From: Elmis aenea
Lineage: Eukaryota > Arthropoda > Insecta > Coleoptera > Elmidae
NCBI GenBank assembly: GCA_947652605.1
Contig: OX393578.1
Coordinates: 61,201,415 to 61,265,414, forward strand
Reading direction: 5' to 3'
Length of the DNA: 64,000 nt
Shown here in pieces: positions 1 through 11,655 of the stretch (positions within the stretch are counted from its first letter, which is position 1; every line of letters starts with the position of its first letter). A program made the translations under genes and the position numbers. Below the pieces are notes generated by a model, which was given only the letters and a program-made list of their open reading frames with translations, made no database searches and was not told the DNA's origin.

Positions 1-1279
1 TAGTAGTTTATGAAAATATGTGTTATCTATTGGTTCAATTTCCACAAAATTGTGCTCTTCAAATTCTTTCCACAAAAAGTTTTTAAGTCTTATTTAAAGA
101 CTTCTTTAAATAAAGCAAATTAGACGACTTGATACCTTTTTAACGTCAAATCAAAAGGCTAATTAATGTATGTTCTTTACACAACGCGTATGTACTAAAT
201 ATTTAAAATTGCCCCGTTCAACGTTCATTCTTCCAGTTTTTATAAGGTTCATTAAGGTTAGTTCTAAAATAATTTCAGTTGGCAGTGATCATTGAATCAG
301 CCTAAATAGAATAAGAAGAGAATATTAAATCATATCGTGCAGACATATTTAGTACGTCTTATTTTTTTTTTATTGAGATTCTAAAAAGACAAGAATTGGG
401 CATCTCAACGAAAGTATGATAAAAGGCACGATTTTTTTTTAAATCTGCACAGCGAGCAAATTAATATTTTATAATTTCCAAAATGTATGACAAGATATCG
501 GTAAAAATATGTTAATGAAAAATTCACAATCGACAATTCTGGTTGCACTACATTGCGACCATTTTGTCATTTACTTCATCTCTTTTCCGTTTCCAGGCCA
601 TTTGAAGCATATCTCTAAAATATGGTATCATTTTACCGAACTATTGTACAACTACGCGCTCTAAACTTCATATCATTTTCGATATTATACGTTAACTAGA
701 ACAAATGCAATCGTAAATCATGTAAACACGAGCAAAGCATTTGTTTTATGATTTCAAAACTAGGTAGGGATGTGTAAAATTCGCATCGATACATTAAGCA
801 TGATGAATTGAACGAAAATTTCGTTTGAACCCGTTATTAAATATTAAACGAGTTATGTTTGCCATGATAATGTATTTACAAAAATAAAACTAGAATGAGT
901 GCAAATTTATTAAATTAAAATGTTATCAAATAACGTGAAAAAGTGAAGCAAATGGTTTTTAATCCATTTAATAAAAAAGCTGCTCTATTAATATTACAAA
1001 ATTTATTTAAAATATGAGCATAAAATATTGTTCTGGTTTATTTCAAACATTGCCATTTCCAACATTAACAATAGGCATCAGGTTTTACTGCTTTACTCCA
1101 AAGTTATTTTGTTAATCTGTTAAATGATTAGCATGGACTGTACACTGATGTATAACGTACTAATTGATTTTTGAGCATTTGTAAAGCATCATTTTGTTTG
1201 AAACCAACCATTTTCTGTATCAAACCAAGGCTAAAAATAAAAAGTACCATAACGTTGGCGTTTAAATTTTATCACAATT
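1..1279. other. AT-rich noncoding stretch, nothing recognised
   Basis: No open frame with recognisable protein character, no RNA gene and no clear repeat was seen. Base composition is strongly A+T rich with many short A and T runs. Probably intergenic or intronic. Confidence 0.6.
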
Positions 1280-1830
1280 AAAACCGGAGATATTAATTTT
1301 TAATTAAACTAATTTATGGATCGCGAATTTTAAAGGGCATTATAAAAATGCAGTGTTTTAAATAAATGCAAATAACTTTTAAACTATACAATTTATCTAT
1401 AACACACTCTGTACCTAAACGGCCTAAAATAAAATGAAGATTACAAAAATGCAAGAATATGCAGGATTTTCTAATTAAAAATTCAAATGTGGTAATAATT
1501 TTTGAACACCCTGTATAACACAAAAAATGTAATAACTTGTTTAAGTCCTTCGGAACACAGTTTTCTTCATGATTGTATCATTATTAGGACCGGAGTAATT
1601 AATTTTCAAGTTAACGTTCCTTACACATTGTTAACTTTGGTGGAATTGCAGAGTGGCAAAAATGAAATTTGAAATAACTGCACATAACTTTAATACCATG
1701 CATTGTAGCGATAAAAAACCTTTAATAAAAGTTGCGTAGAATGAATTGAAGATTCTAAAAATGTTAGAATATACAGGGTGTTGTATTTAAAAATCCAAAG
1801 CTGGTGTAATTTTTCGAACACACTAGCAGA
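1280..1830. repeat. two diverged tandem copies of a ~306-312 bp repeat
   Basis: Copy 1 begins near 1283 and copy 2 near 1589; both start with ACCGGAG followed by TTAATTTT-like sequence. An internal landmark (GAAGATT then CTAAAAATG or ACAAAAATG) sits at 1436 and 1748, and both copies end in a TAATTTTTGAACAC-like segment (about 1500 and 1810). The end of copy 1 reads ACACCCTGTAT and copy 2 contains ATACAGGGTG, a motif often found at the ends of insect repeats. Similarity is patchy, so these are old copies. A possible third fragment lies near 52,597. The family is not one I can name. Confidence 0.6.
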
Positions 1831-3561
1831 CTAATTGTTTTAAAACATCTTTTACACTTCCTAAGAAATTATCTGTTTACATTTTACAAAGCAATACTTT
1901 CAGAACAGAATTAGCCCGCGTTATAATGAGCAGTAGCTTCAGAGTATGATATTTAAAGTTGTAAACATGAAAGTTCAACCATTATAGTCACTATCTCGCA
2001 ACCAAATCAGGGCCCTTTTGAAGGCAGTAAAGGCATTTTACAACTTTCAACTGGTTATTATAGTTTCATTGACCTTATTCATGTGTTAATGCGAACTTTA
2101 ATGAGCTACATTCAGGCATAACTGCAAAAACGTAAAAGTAAACATTAATGGACTACATAAATTAAGCTTTATGACATCATAAATTATCAAAAATTGCTTA
2201 AAATTAAAGCAATTGTGAAAATGAAGTTGGGAAAACAGGCAGATTGGTGTGGAGTTTTCTCAAGCCCTTTAATTAAATGAATAAGAGCACAGAGATTTAA
2301 ATATCTCTCCAAAATTTGCAATTTTTCACATTATCACCAAATAAAAGATTTTATAACTACCTGAATGTAGCTAACAGGCGATAGCTCTATAAAACAAATT
2401 AAAGTCAGTACACACAACCCTTAAAAGTTACCGTGGATCGGAAGCTTTTTAATAGGATTGACTTCTGATACGACAGTACTAATATAAGCTAATTAACCCG
2501 TAATGCAAAGTCCTGTCAAAACAATTGAACTTCGTTGTTGCAGACTGGAAAAAATCCGGCTTCGTAGATGTGAAAATCCCATTTACTGCATCAGTAATTA
2601 TAGAATTCTTAATGCAAGCGCCAACAGTATAAATCGCCGAGGAATTATGCTTTAATAAATGTGACGAAAATAAGAAATTTTACTGAAGGAATATCGATTA
2701 CAACGATTAATGTCGGGTCCTTTCTTGTGCTTTTTTATATTCTGGATAACGTTAAGCTTTATGCGATGTGGCAGGAAGTGTGTTGCAGTAACTCAAATTA
2801 TAAAATTTATTTTGGAAAGCTATATAAGTAAGCTCATACTGAAAATAGCAGTTTTCATTGTCATTAATTAATTGTATTATCGATATTTAATCAGCAAATA
2901 CTTTGTATCAATAAAACTATTTTTTAGAAAGCTTTATTGACATATTAATATTTGAATTAATTTTTTTCGAATGCTTTTCCAGAAATACTTCAACAATTCT
3001 AAATTATCCTGTTCAATAATATCCAAAATTATCGCAGAGCGTTCGATAAATAATAAATCTAATCAAGGAAATTAATGTGCTTCGGCAATAAAACGTATTT
3101 AATGAATTGTAATCATAAATTGAATATTCAGATAAAACTCGACGCAAATTACGTCCGCAATTATATCCAAATATTAATAGCGACGTCCATTGTATTCGTA
3201 TTGCTGTTGGATGCAGTTGGAGATAACCTTATCAGTTAAATTTTCACGATCCACGTCGCATGGAGAGCCCTGATTACGTCATTTGTATGCTCCTGTAATG
3301 GTTTATGAAATTTTAAGAGAGAATTAAATCATACGAGAAGTTTAGCATCACTACAAAAGCGGAAATATCAAAGCTGCACTGATAATGTTGAAGCCTATTT
3401 TTGTTGGGCATAAATATGTAGATACATAAAGCCATTTAATTATTTAGAAAGTGATTTAAATTATAACCAAGACAGGGGGCACAAATATTATCATAAATCA
3501 TATGATTATAGAACGGAGCAAGTAGAGACACAGGTCTTTAAAGTTTAAAGGGCAACAACTT
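1831..3561. other. AT-rich noncoding stretch, nothing recognised
   Basis: No gene-like frame or clear repeat seen. The part near 3,140-3,300 is slightly richer in G+C but has no supported feature. Confidence 0.55.
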
Positions 3562-3960
3562 TTTTCTTATATGGAAGCGAAATATTGACCATGAGCAAGG
3601 AAGATGGGAGAACAATGCAAGCTTCGGAAATAAAATTCTTGAGACAAGTGAAGGAATTAACAAGAATAGACAGAATAAGGAATCAAAACAAACGAAATGA
3701 GCTGGATATTTATAGTATAAACGAAAAAATCACAACATAAACAACAAATTTGCAAGAACATCTGCAAAGAACCCTTGAATTCTAAGTGCAAAAATACATT
3801 TTAAATTATAAGCCAAGAAGGAGATTATCCATAGGCAGACCAAGGGAAAAAATGCAATATAACATATTACGAAAAAACAGGCCTAACCCAAAAGTATTCC
3901 AGTTTAAAAGCCATGTAGATTATGATATTATACACACTGTATCACAAGGGAAAACTTAAA
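3562..3960 (+). mobile_element. LINE 3' remnant (C-terminal part of the reverse-transcriptase ORF)
   Basis: Translating from 3568 gives YGSEILTMSK, then EIKFLRQVKELTRIDRIRNQ, then NELDIYSINEKI. This is the pattern found downstream of the reverse transcriptase domain in many insect non-LTR retrotransposons (YGSE-W-L, FLR, TR-DRIRN, then a basic GRPR tail). After a stop, a basic PRRRLSIGRPREK segment follows near 3,810-3,850, as expected. No catalytic domain remains, and stops and frame changes show a dead, 5'-truncated copy. The clade is uncertain (RTE-like is possible). Confidence 0.6.
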
Positions 3961-6900
3961 AAAATTTAAGAAATGATTGTTTATTGTTCCTGACCATTTA
4001 GAAGAAAAGAGACTATAGCTTAAAACAAACAGATATCGACGTTGTTTAAGTGTAAGTTTTAGTTTGATTCTCTCCAATCGTACACAAATAAACCAGGCAG
4101 AATGTAATAGTATTAATGAAGTTCTGCATTACTTGCCAAAGTTCTCAAATTCAAACCGATCACATCCTAAGCACACTGACAAACATTTAAATCTACTAAC
4201 TCACTTGATATCCATTTCTATTGTTCCTCGTCAAACGCAGATGTTTAAGCGAATATGGATGACCTCCTAATTACTTATATCACCACTAAATAAACGTACA
4301 TTACTTATTGCCGAAGGGACAATTAGGCGAGCCTCAGTTTTATTAAAAAACGTGAAGACACAAAAACAAAACAGACAAAAGAAACATTTACGAGACAAAC
4401 AAAAAGTAACAAGAGCATAAATTTCCTGAAAGAGCTAAAATTGTATCCTATTTCCAATACTCTTTGTCACTTTTTCCTTTCTTTCGTCCCAGGCAACTTG
4501 AAAACAAAGGAGCGTTTTGAAACAAAAGCCGAACGGATCTTGGCAGCGCGAAATACTTCTTGTTATCCGATTAAAAAGGCTTGCAAGTTTTAAGCCTACC
4601 TTTTTTTAACTAAATACCCTGCACTGAGTGTCTCAACTACAAGTCAACATCCTGTGATTTCTTTATTTTTACCCGGTGTTACACTAATAAATAAAATCCA
4701 TTACATAATATGTACTGTGTGAATAGAGATTACAAAACACTAGCAATGATTTTAGATTAATTTTCTAATGAAGTTTAAGCTCCATCCTTTGAAGTAAAGA
4801 AGCCCGAGCATTGGCAAGCTTTAGTGATACAATCGAAGAAAGTAGCTACCAGTAATATAAGCCGAAATGTATAAAATTAAATTTAGGATAATAAAATCCA
4901 ATTTGAGCAAAGACAATATCCTCCAGCCATTTTTTTATACACTGCCCTATGATACTCTGTTTAATATACCAACATAAAAAAAAGAACGGCAGAATAATGG
5001 TACGAAATGTTTACACTGCCGCAGAAAGTTTGTAAGGGCTCTGTTTACAATTGAGTTTAACAGACAAAGCAGATTCCCATATATCCATAAATCAGTTCAC
5101 GGCTAAACAGCTTTTTTGTTTGCCGTTAATAACAACCGCCGCCGAAATTCGAGAGCTGCAAAAACAGGACAAATAAATCGAAACGGCGCCATCACAATTG
5201 ATATAAATTACGTGGTGAGAGATATGAAATGAGGCAATTTTTATTCAACTAGTTACTTCCAACGTTATGGCGACAAGTGGCAATATTGTGATTTTATTTT
5301 ATAACTAGCGCAAACATAAAAAGCTCTTTGGCAAATTACAAGATTTACAGTAACATCATAGTATGTAAGAGTTAGTCGACATTACCAAGAACTGAATACT
5401 TTTGGTAAGTCCATCATTAACTTTGTAATGAATATATTCTTCTGAATAAATTTAAGTGACAAGAATTCCAATATTTTCTTCAATACAGTTAGTAAAAACC
5501 TGGCTAAATCATCAACATAAAAATGTCTCACGAGAAGGAACTATGAACTGAATTCATAATACACATTTGCAATTTGTGTGCAAATTTAAACCATGCACTT
5601 ATAAAAATAAAATTTTAAATAAAAAAGCAAATAAACTTGTTAAGCCTTACACAGCTTTGAAAATTCAACTTTAAATTGTCCCCAAAAACTTTCCTACAAC
5701 ATATTAGCTACCGCAGACCCGCAAACAAACGCCATATAAAATTGTAGGAAGCACTTTAAGTTACCAAATTAATAAAACTTCTTAAAGTTTGAGATATTTT
5801 GTAATACAGGGGTTAGATCTAACGTCTCGGGGATACATCAAAGTTGTGAAACTTCAAAGATAAGTTAACAGAAAACTAATTCTATCCACAAAATATTAAT
5901 TAAATAAAGTTGATGGTTGTCTTCAGAACTTCACTCATTACGACTCACTTGAACTTGTAGCCGAAGACAAACCTGCGGGCTTCACTAAAATGATGAGGAC
6001 TTTTATGGACGTCACTAGACTGTCTGATGGCCTTTTGCTTTGAATTTATTGGAGTTATTATGACACCAAATGACAGTGCGAGTGTTATAACCGACTTTAT
6101 GAACCGAGTGTATCAAAATGAAATTATTAAACCACTAAATACTTTCTTTATACTGTACTATGCACACGATAGAGAATTTCATGTGAGATTACGAGGGGGG
6201 TTTTAAAAAATTCGAGGGCTGGTCTAGAAACAAATGTTAAAAACTACTTTTGCTTGCTACATAATCTTTTCGAAGTACAATACATTTATTCCAGCAATGC
6301 ACAAACATAATTATGCTCTGTTCCAGATCAATTCGTTCATAATTAATGGATTGAAATCATTATCGGTTACTTGCAGCTGCAATAGCTTATATCACAGATT
6401 TTTTGAGGCACTCTGTAAATATAGAAGCAATTTTGAAAGCCTTCAAATCGTTCCGTATAACTTATAGGTGCTCCAGTCAACATGTGGTCGGATTTTCAGC
6501 ACCAGCTAATTGCTTTACATTACCGTTATTATAGTTCTTCAGTCGAATGTTATTAACTACTAAGCAATAACTGCTCCAAGGCCATTCCCCTACGCACAAA
6601 TTAAATTACAAACCCACAACCCTCAATACGACGCACTTGGCAGAGCATTTGTATTCTCCCTTTTTCATCCTATCACAATCAAATTCAATTTGTCGACCCA
6701 GCAACACCATGAGGGCCAAATAAATGTACTATCTTGCACAGATTAGGCCTAAAATTACTTGGTTTACTTAGTATATTTATTTTAACTATCTAATTAATAT
6801 TGCAGGGCTTTCGCAAAAGCTGTGTTAAGTCGGATACATCGTCAGCCTAACTAATTGATGTTTTAAGTACAAAATATAGCAATTACAACTATTAATCTAG

Positions 6901-7394
6901 TTAACTTCGTATCGCACAGGCTACTTTTTAAATTTCTTGTTTAACACAACATTTTCTGCAGCGAAATAAACCTACTGTAGTGAAATTAAATATTCGATTT
7001 TTATAAATTATATACTACATAATCATTTATTATTAAAAACGCCATCAAGTCTTTGACAAATAATTGCCTATTAAACGTATGAACGTGGGCGTGCTAAACG
7101 TTGTACCTTTATTATTTTTTTAACTTATAAGAAACCAGCGTAGGATGATAAAATTAATTTGGATCATTAGAGATTCAAGTGTTTTTGCGTCTGTTTTAGG
7201 CTACAAGTAATAAATGACGATGAAATGCCAATTTAACTACCATTTTGTCTTAAAGCTATTCAAATTTCTGTTTAATAAATGGTACACCCTAAATACGAAG
7301 AGATGTCAGTAAATAGACTAAATAGAAAACGAGTAAAAAATCATTTAGTTTTTAAAATAATTGTTCCTTATAAAGTAATACAATCAACAATAGT
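3961..7394. other. AT-rich noncoding stretch
   Basis: Short open frames at 4064-4270 and 6234-6467 have no recognisable motif and look like chance frames in AT-rich DNA. No RNA gene or clear repeat was seen. The part around 5,080-5,260 is somewhat GC-richer without a supported feature. Confidence 0.5.
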
Positions 7395-7490
7395 GTATTA
7401 CATAACAAGAGTTGCAAGTGTGTACGCACGAGTGGAAAAGTTATTTCCAAGAGTGCGTAATTGCTTTACAACTCGTGTTATGTAATTTAC
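7395..7490. repeat. foldback inverted repeat (MITE-like)
   Basis: The left arm at 7395-7435 starts GTATTACATAACAAGAGTTG and continues through TACGCACGAGTGGA. The right arm at 7446-7490 is its imperfect reverse complement, ending ACTCGTGTTATGTAATTTAC. The arms are about 41-45 bp, the loop is about 10 bp, and there are several mismatches. Small foldback elements of this shape are common in insects. An open frame at 7279-7485 simply crosses the palindrome. The true element may be longer than the arms; no target-site duplication was identified. Confidence 0.7.
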
Positions 7491-9299
7491 TTTTTCTACG
7501 ATCACATAATGCCTACGATTTTAACGGCTTTTTGGCTAATATGCACATGTAATTACGTTGTAAATTTTGACGTAACCCTACTTTGACATTTTTAGACAAG
7601 TGTGCTTTTGCTGACCGTGCGTTTACATTAGTGGTTGTAGAAATAGGCTAGTAAATGTACAGTGCAATCAAATCATCGTGTTATTTCAAATAAAACATCA
7701 AAAATAATTTTGCGTGTGCTTTTAATACGTTACTAATTTTTTTGCCGAAGGCAATGTGCGATTAAATGAGTGTATCTTGCAGTAATCGGATCCAATTTAC
7801 TTTAAACCGCTTTAATCTCGCTTCAATCTGCTACTAAGACGATGCACCTGAACTGGATGCATTTCCTTCCCGCTCTACAGGAGAGTCTGTGAGCGCTACG
7901 ATCTTTGAACGAGCGGTAAAATTACTTGGCGTATATTTCTACCTGACTAGAACATAAGCTAAGGAAGCTCTCAGGTGCTTGGGGTGTGCTCCGTCTAAAT
8001 TTTTAATAGGCATTAAAGCTTTGTAACTGATGTTTACCAAGGGCGACATTAGTTTGGTTTCTTTCACGAACGCGAAAACTCTGATTTTTCTCTCGATTTA
8101 ACTTTTGTCGGCTCTTGGTGGCAACATTTAAAAGAATTAGGGTTAAACCATTAAGATATTAAATATTTCGAACGGTGTATAATAAAATCTTGACGTTATA
8201 AGTCGTACAAAAAGTTATCAGTCTGACTAAAGCTAACCGCAACTAACAGTTTCTTAAAAGTGTACTTAAATCACTTAAAAACTGCTTAAGTGTAATTTTT
8301 TGCTAATTTAATCAATCCTTATTTGTTTTTTTTTTAGGCCTAGCAATGCAGTATCCACAACGATATATAACTAATTCGTTTCTGCACAGTGCCAATATCA
8401 ATTCATTACCAAAAATGTACGCGAACCTCAAAAAGATCTTTGTTATTAACTCGGAATAGTTTCTTCAATTTTACTTTCGGCCTTTCACTAGATCTATTTC
8501 TGGTGCAATCAAAAGACCGTTTACCTTATGTAATTTAAAAGATCTTGATATCCAGAGATTAAATGCGGCCAAATACAGCGACCGGATATTACTGCTTTTA
8601 GAATTCTATCTTTCCTTTCATGTTCCTAGGGTTCTACTTATTGCTGTTTCGTTTCTGGTTCGTATCATTAGGAAGCGATACAAAAATCTTATATTATTGC
8701 TCACTAAAGTTGAAGAAATGAATGATAAATTTGAGGAACCGATTTTATTTCTTTCAAATAGGATGCAAAAAAAATAATTAGAAAAACTATCCATTTTCTG
8801 TGACGCTGTCTTAATAATAACACAATAAATCCAGAATTATATTTAATATTTATGTCAATTAATTTATTAACATGTACTGTTTTTACTACCGAACAAATAT
8901 TTTTGTAGTATCAACAAAGTTGTTCGTAAATATTTATCTAAAACGAACAAAATGTTGATATTCAAAATTATATAACATACAATTTTATTTAATTATCTGC
9001 GTAGGTTTTGTTAAAAGTGATTATGCACTCATTTGTTTACGCACAAACTAGAAATATGTTTATTTTGCGAGTATTTGCTTTAAATAAATACTTCTTGTTT
9101 ATCGAGCACAGTTAATTTTCAATGATATCGTTCCTCCGCAAATACTGGCTTTAATTATTGAACAATTCGCACATTAACTAGGGCATTTTCTGCATTTTAT
9201 GAGCACAATTTTATACATATTTTTCTTATACCTTATTGCTAATATACAAAAATTTTAGACACCATAAAATTACTTTAAAAACGTAACTTTTTTTAAATT
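7491..9299. other. AT-rich noncoding stretch
   Basis: No supported gene. A slightly GC-richer patch at about 7,780-8,110 has no long open frame and no known motif. Confidence 0.5.
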
Positions 9300-9870
9300 T
9301 TAAGGAAATGAAAAAAAACATTTTGGACGTTTTTGAACAAACTAAGGGTGGTAATGCATTTCTTAGGATGTCTTAAAAGTTTTTTAAAAATCTTAAGACC
9401 ATTGCAAATATTTCGAAATTTTTACCAATAAAAAAGCAAGACTGTACACTTGAAACTTTTTTAAAATTTTTGAGGAGTTGTAAAAAATTGTCTAAGGCCG
9501 TTTTTTGATTAAACTTAAGGTGGAAATGCATACTTAGGATGTCTCTAACATTTTAAGAAAATATTAAGACCATTGCAAATATTTTGAATTTTTTAGCAAT
9601 TAAAATGCAAGGCCATACACTTAAAAAAAAATTAGGAGTTGTAAGAAATTGTTTTAGGCCGTTTTTAAACTAACTAAAGAAAGAAATGCATTGCTTAGGT
9701 TGGCTTTAACATTTTAAGGAAATATTAAGACCATTGGGCATATTTAGAATTTGTGACCAATAAAAATTCAAGGCAACTTTTTTAAAAATCTTGAAGGGTA
9801 GTAAAAAATTGCTTAAGGCCGTTTTTAAACAAACTAAAGAAGGAACTGGATTGCTTGGGGTGTATTCATC
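9300..9870 (+). repeat. tandem ~160-172 bp satellite-like repeat, about 3.3 copies
   Basis: The landmark GGCCGTTTTT (GGACGTTTTT in the first copy) recurs at about 9324, 9496, 9657 and 9817, giving spacings of 172, 161 and 160 bp. Each unit then carries AAACTAA, a TGCATT-CTTAGG-TGTCT block, an ATTAAGACCATTG block and an AAAAATGCAAG-like block. The same unit appears in reverse orientation at 40,505-41,010 and as a single forward copy near 46,655. It has no coding capacity. Confidence 0.75.
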
Positions 9871-10844
9871 ATTATTACGTTTGAAACTACTACAGTTATT
9901 ATTAAAAACTTGATTTTAAACTGTAGTAGAAACATTTTGTAGCTCAGGTCGTGAGATAAGAATTATATTTTGTTTAGGTAAAAAAAAATTATAAAATTAT
10001 ACAGTTGGCTTAAAAAACCTTGATAAATAAAAACTGCCCTGGCTCACAGACAATTGTTTAATTAAATTTTTTTAACGGCCGACATGCCGCTCCGATTTCT
10101 CAAAACCGGTGTTAGTTTAATTCGCGACAATTGCCTCTCGGTAAAAATATTGTGTTTCTGTATCTACCTACATCGCACTAATATAAAAATCTGGCACAGC
10201 TCCAAGCCGGGGCCGGTCGCAAAAGAAACGAAATTTCCACGTTTAACCAGAATCAAACAACTACGATAATTTAAAAAAGTGCAAGCCTGTTTGTATCTGC
10301 CCAAGTCACTGTACCGACAATAAATTTTAAAAAAAATTGCTGTTAAAAAAGGTTCGCCGTCCACCGCAACATGGCGGGTAACTACATGAATAATGGATGC
10401 GCTTTGTTATCAAAGTTCTCTGGATAAATATGCGTATGCACGTTACACAACGGCGGCGCTAAAGCCGAAAACATGGCCCGCTATTTTAGCGAGAACGGTC
10501 GGTCGTTAGGGATTATTAAAAGCTCAAATAAACCAATTTCGAATATTCGTATATAACTGGAACGGTAAAGTACCTAAATAATAAAAATTAAGTGAAAGCG
10601 TTTCGGAACAATGCCAATTAAAAAAGCAAGAATTATGTTTAACGCAGCGCCAACAATTCTGCTTCATCTGTTTACATAACTTTGTCGACATAACTCGACA
10701 AAAATTGGAATGACTTCGCACGCATTAGGGGCGAGAAAACAATTGGCACAAAAAATTGTTAAATTTATTAAATAAAATAAATACGTTTCATTAAAAATGA
10801 TCATAAAAAAGCTCATATCAAATTGCTTGATAAGTTACAACTCT
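9871..10844. other. noncoding stretch with a GC-richer patch
   Basis: Mostly AT-rich. Roughly 10,070-10,515 is GC-richer and contains ATGGCGGG and GGCGGCGC motifs, but neither strand gives a recognisable protein. It could be a regulatory island or a short noncoding exon; nothing decides this. Confidence 0.4.
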
Positions 10845-11655
10845 CATCTTTTTGTCTCGAACCTTATCCAGCATTTCTGCAAGATATTCTTAACCACTGT
10901 TTCCATGTGTCTCGATCTTGCCTATTTCCGTCCTGTAGGCCTCTTCTTTTCATCACTTCTACTCCATCCTCCATTATCTTCGAGGTCTGCATCTTTTCCT
11001 TCTGCCTATAGGACTCCATTCAGTGACAAGTATTTCTATCCGTTCTTCTAATATGTTCATACCAGGCCAGTCTCTTTTTTCCATGTAACTGAGTACATCT
11101 TTTTATATTCCTATTCTTATTTTGATCTCTTCGTTGCTAAGTATGTCCATCCTTGTAACTCCATAGCACCTTCTTCAATATTCCATCTCCGTTGCAGTAA
11201 TTAAACTTCTGTTATTTTTATTCATCGCCCAGTTTTCAGCTCGATATACTTCATTCATTATACTTCGTACCATAGTGTAGTACCTTGTTTTAGTACTTTT
11301 TGTAATATGTCTATCCAATAAAATTGGAGTTAACTGTTTTATGCAAGTTCTGGTTTGTCCTAGTCTGCTTTTAAAATGTCTTCTCCTGTTGTTCCGTTTC
11401 TTGATATTACACACCCCAAATATTTAAATTTTCCTGTTCTTTTATTTGTTGGGCTTTGTCCATTTCCAATTTTATATTTCTTATTGGGCTGTTGTAATAT
11501 ATTTTGTCTTATCCATATTAATTTCTAAACCATTCTTGGTAAATTTTTCTTCTCCTCCCTACCATAAAGCTTACGTCTTCCCATCTTGTTCGATGGTCGT
11601 CCGCAATAAACAAGAATTTTTTACCCCTTTTATAATTTTGTTCAGCCAAAAACTA
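10845..11655 (-). mobile_element. degraded LINE, late reverse transcriptase and C-terminal region
   Basis: Read on the minus strand, the element starts near 11,650 with a FIADDHRT segment resembling the FADD catalytic motif. Next come NGLEINMDKTK and, in another frame, KFKYLGCVISRNGTTGEDI. The open frame 11,414-11,175 then gives RLGQTRTCIKQL, LLDRHITKSTKTR and NWAMNKN, standard for the thumb and C-terminal part of insect non-LTR elements. Further on, VMKRRGLQDG and QDRDTWKQWL mark the 3' end of the ORF near 10,850. Several frameshifts and stops make it inactive. It resembles the other RTE-like fragments in this window more than the Jockey ones; the clade call is tentative. Confidence 0.75.
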
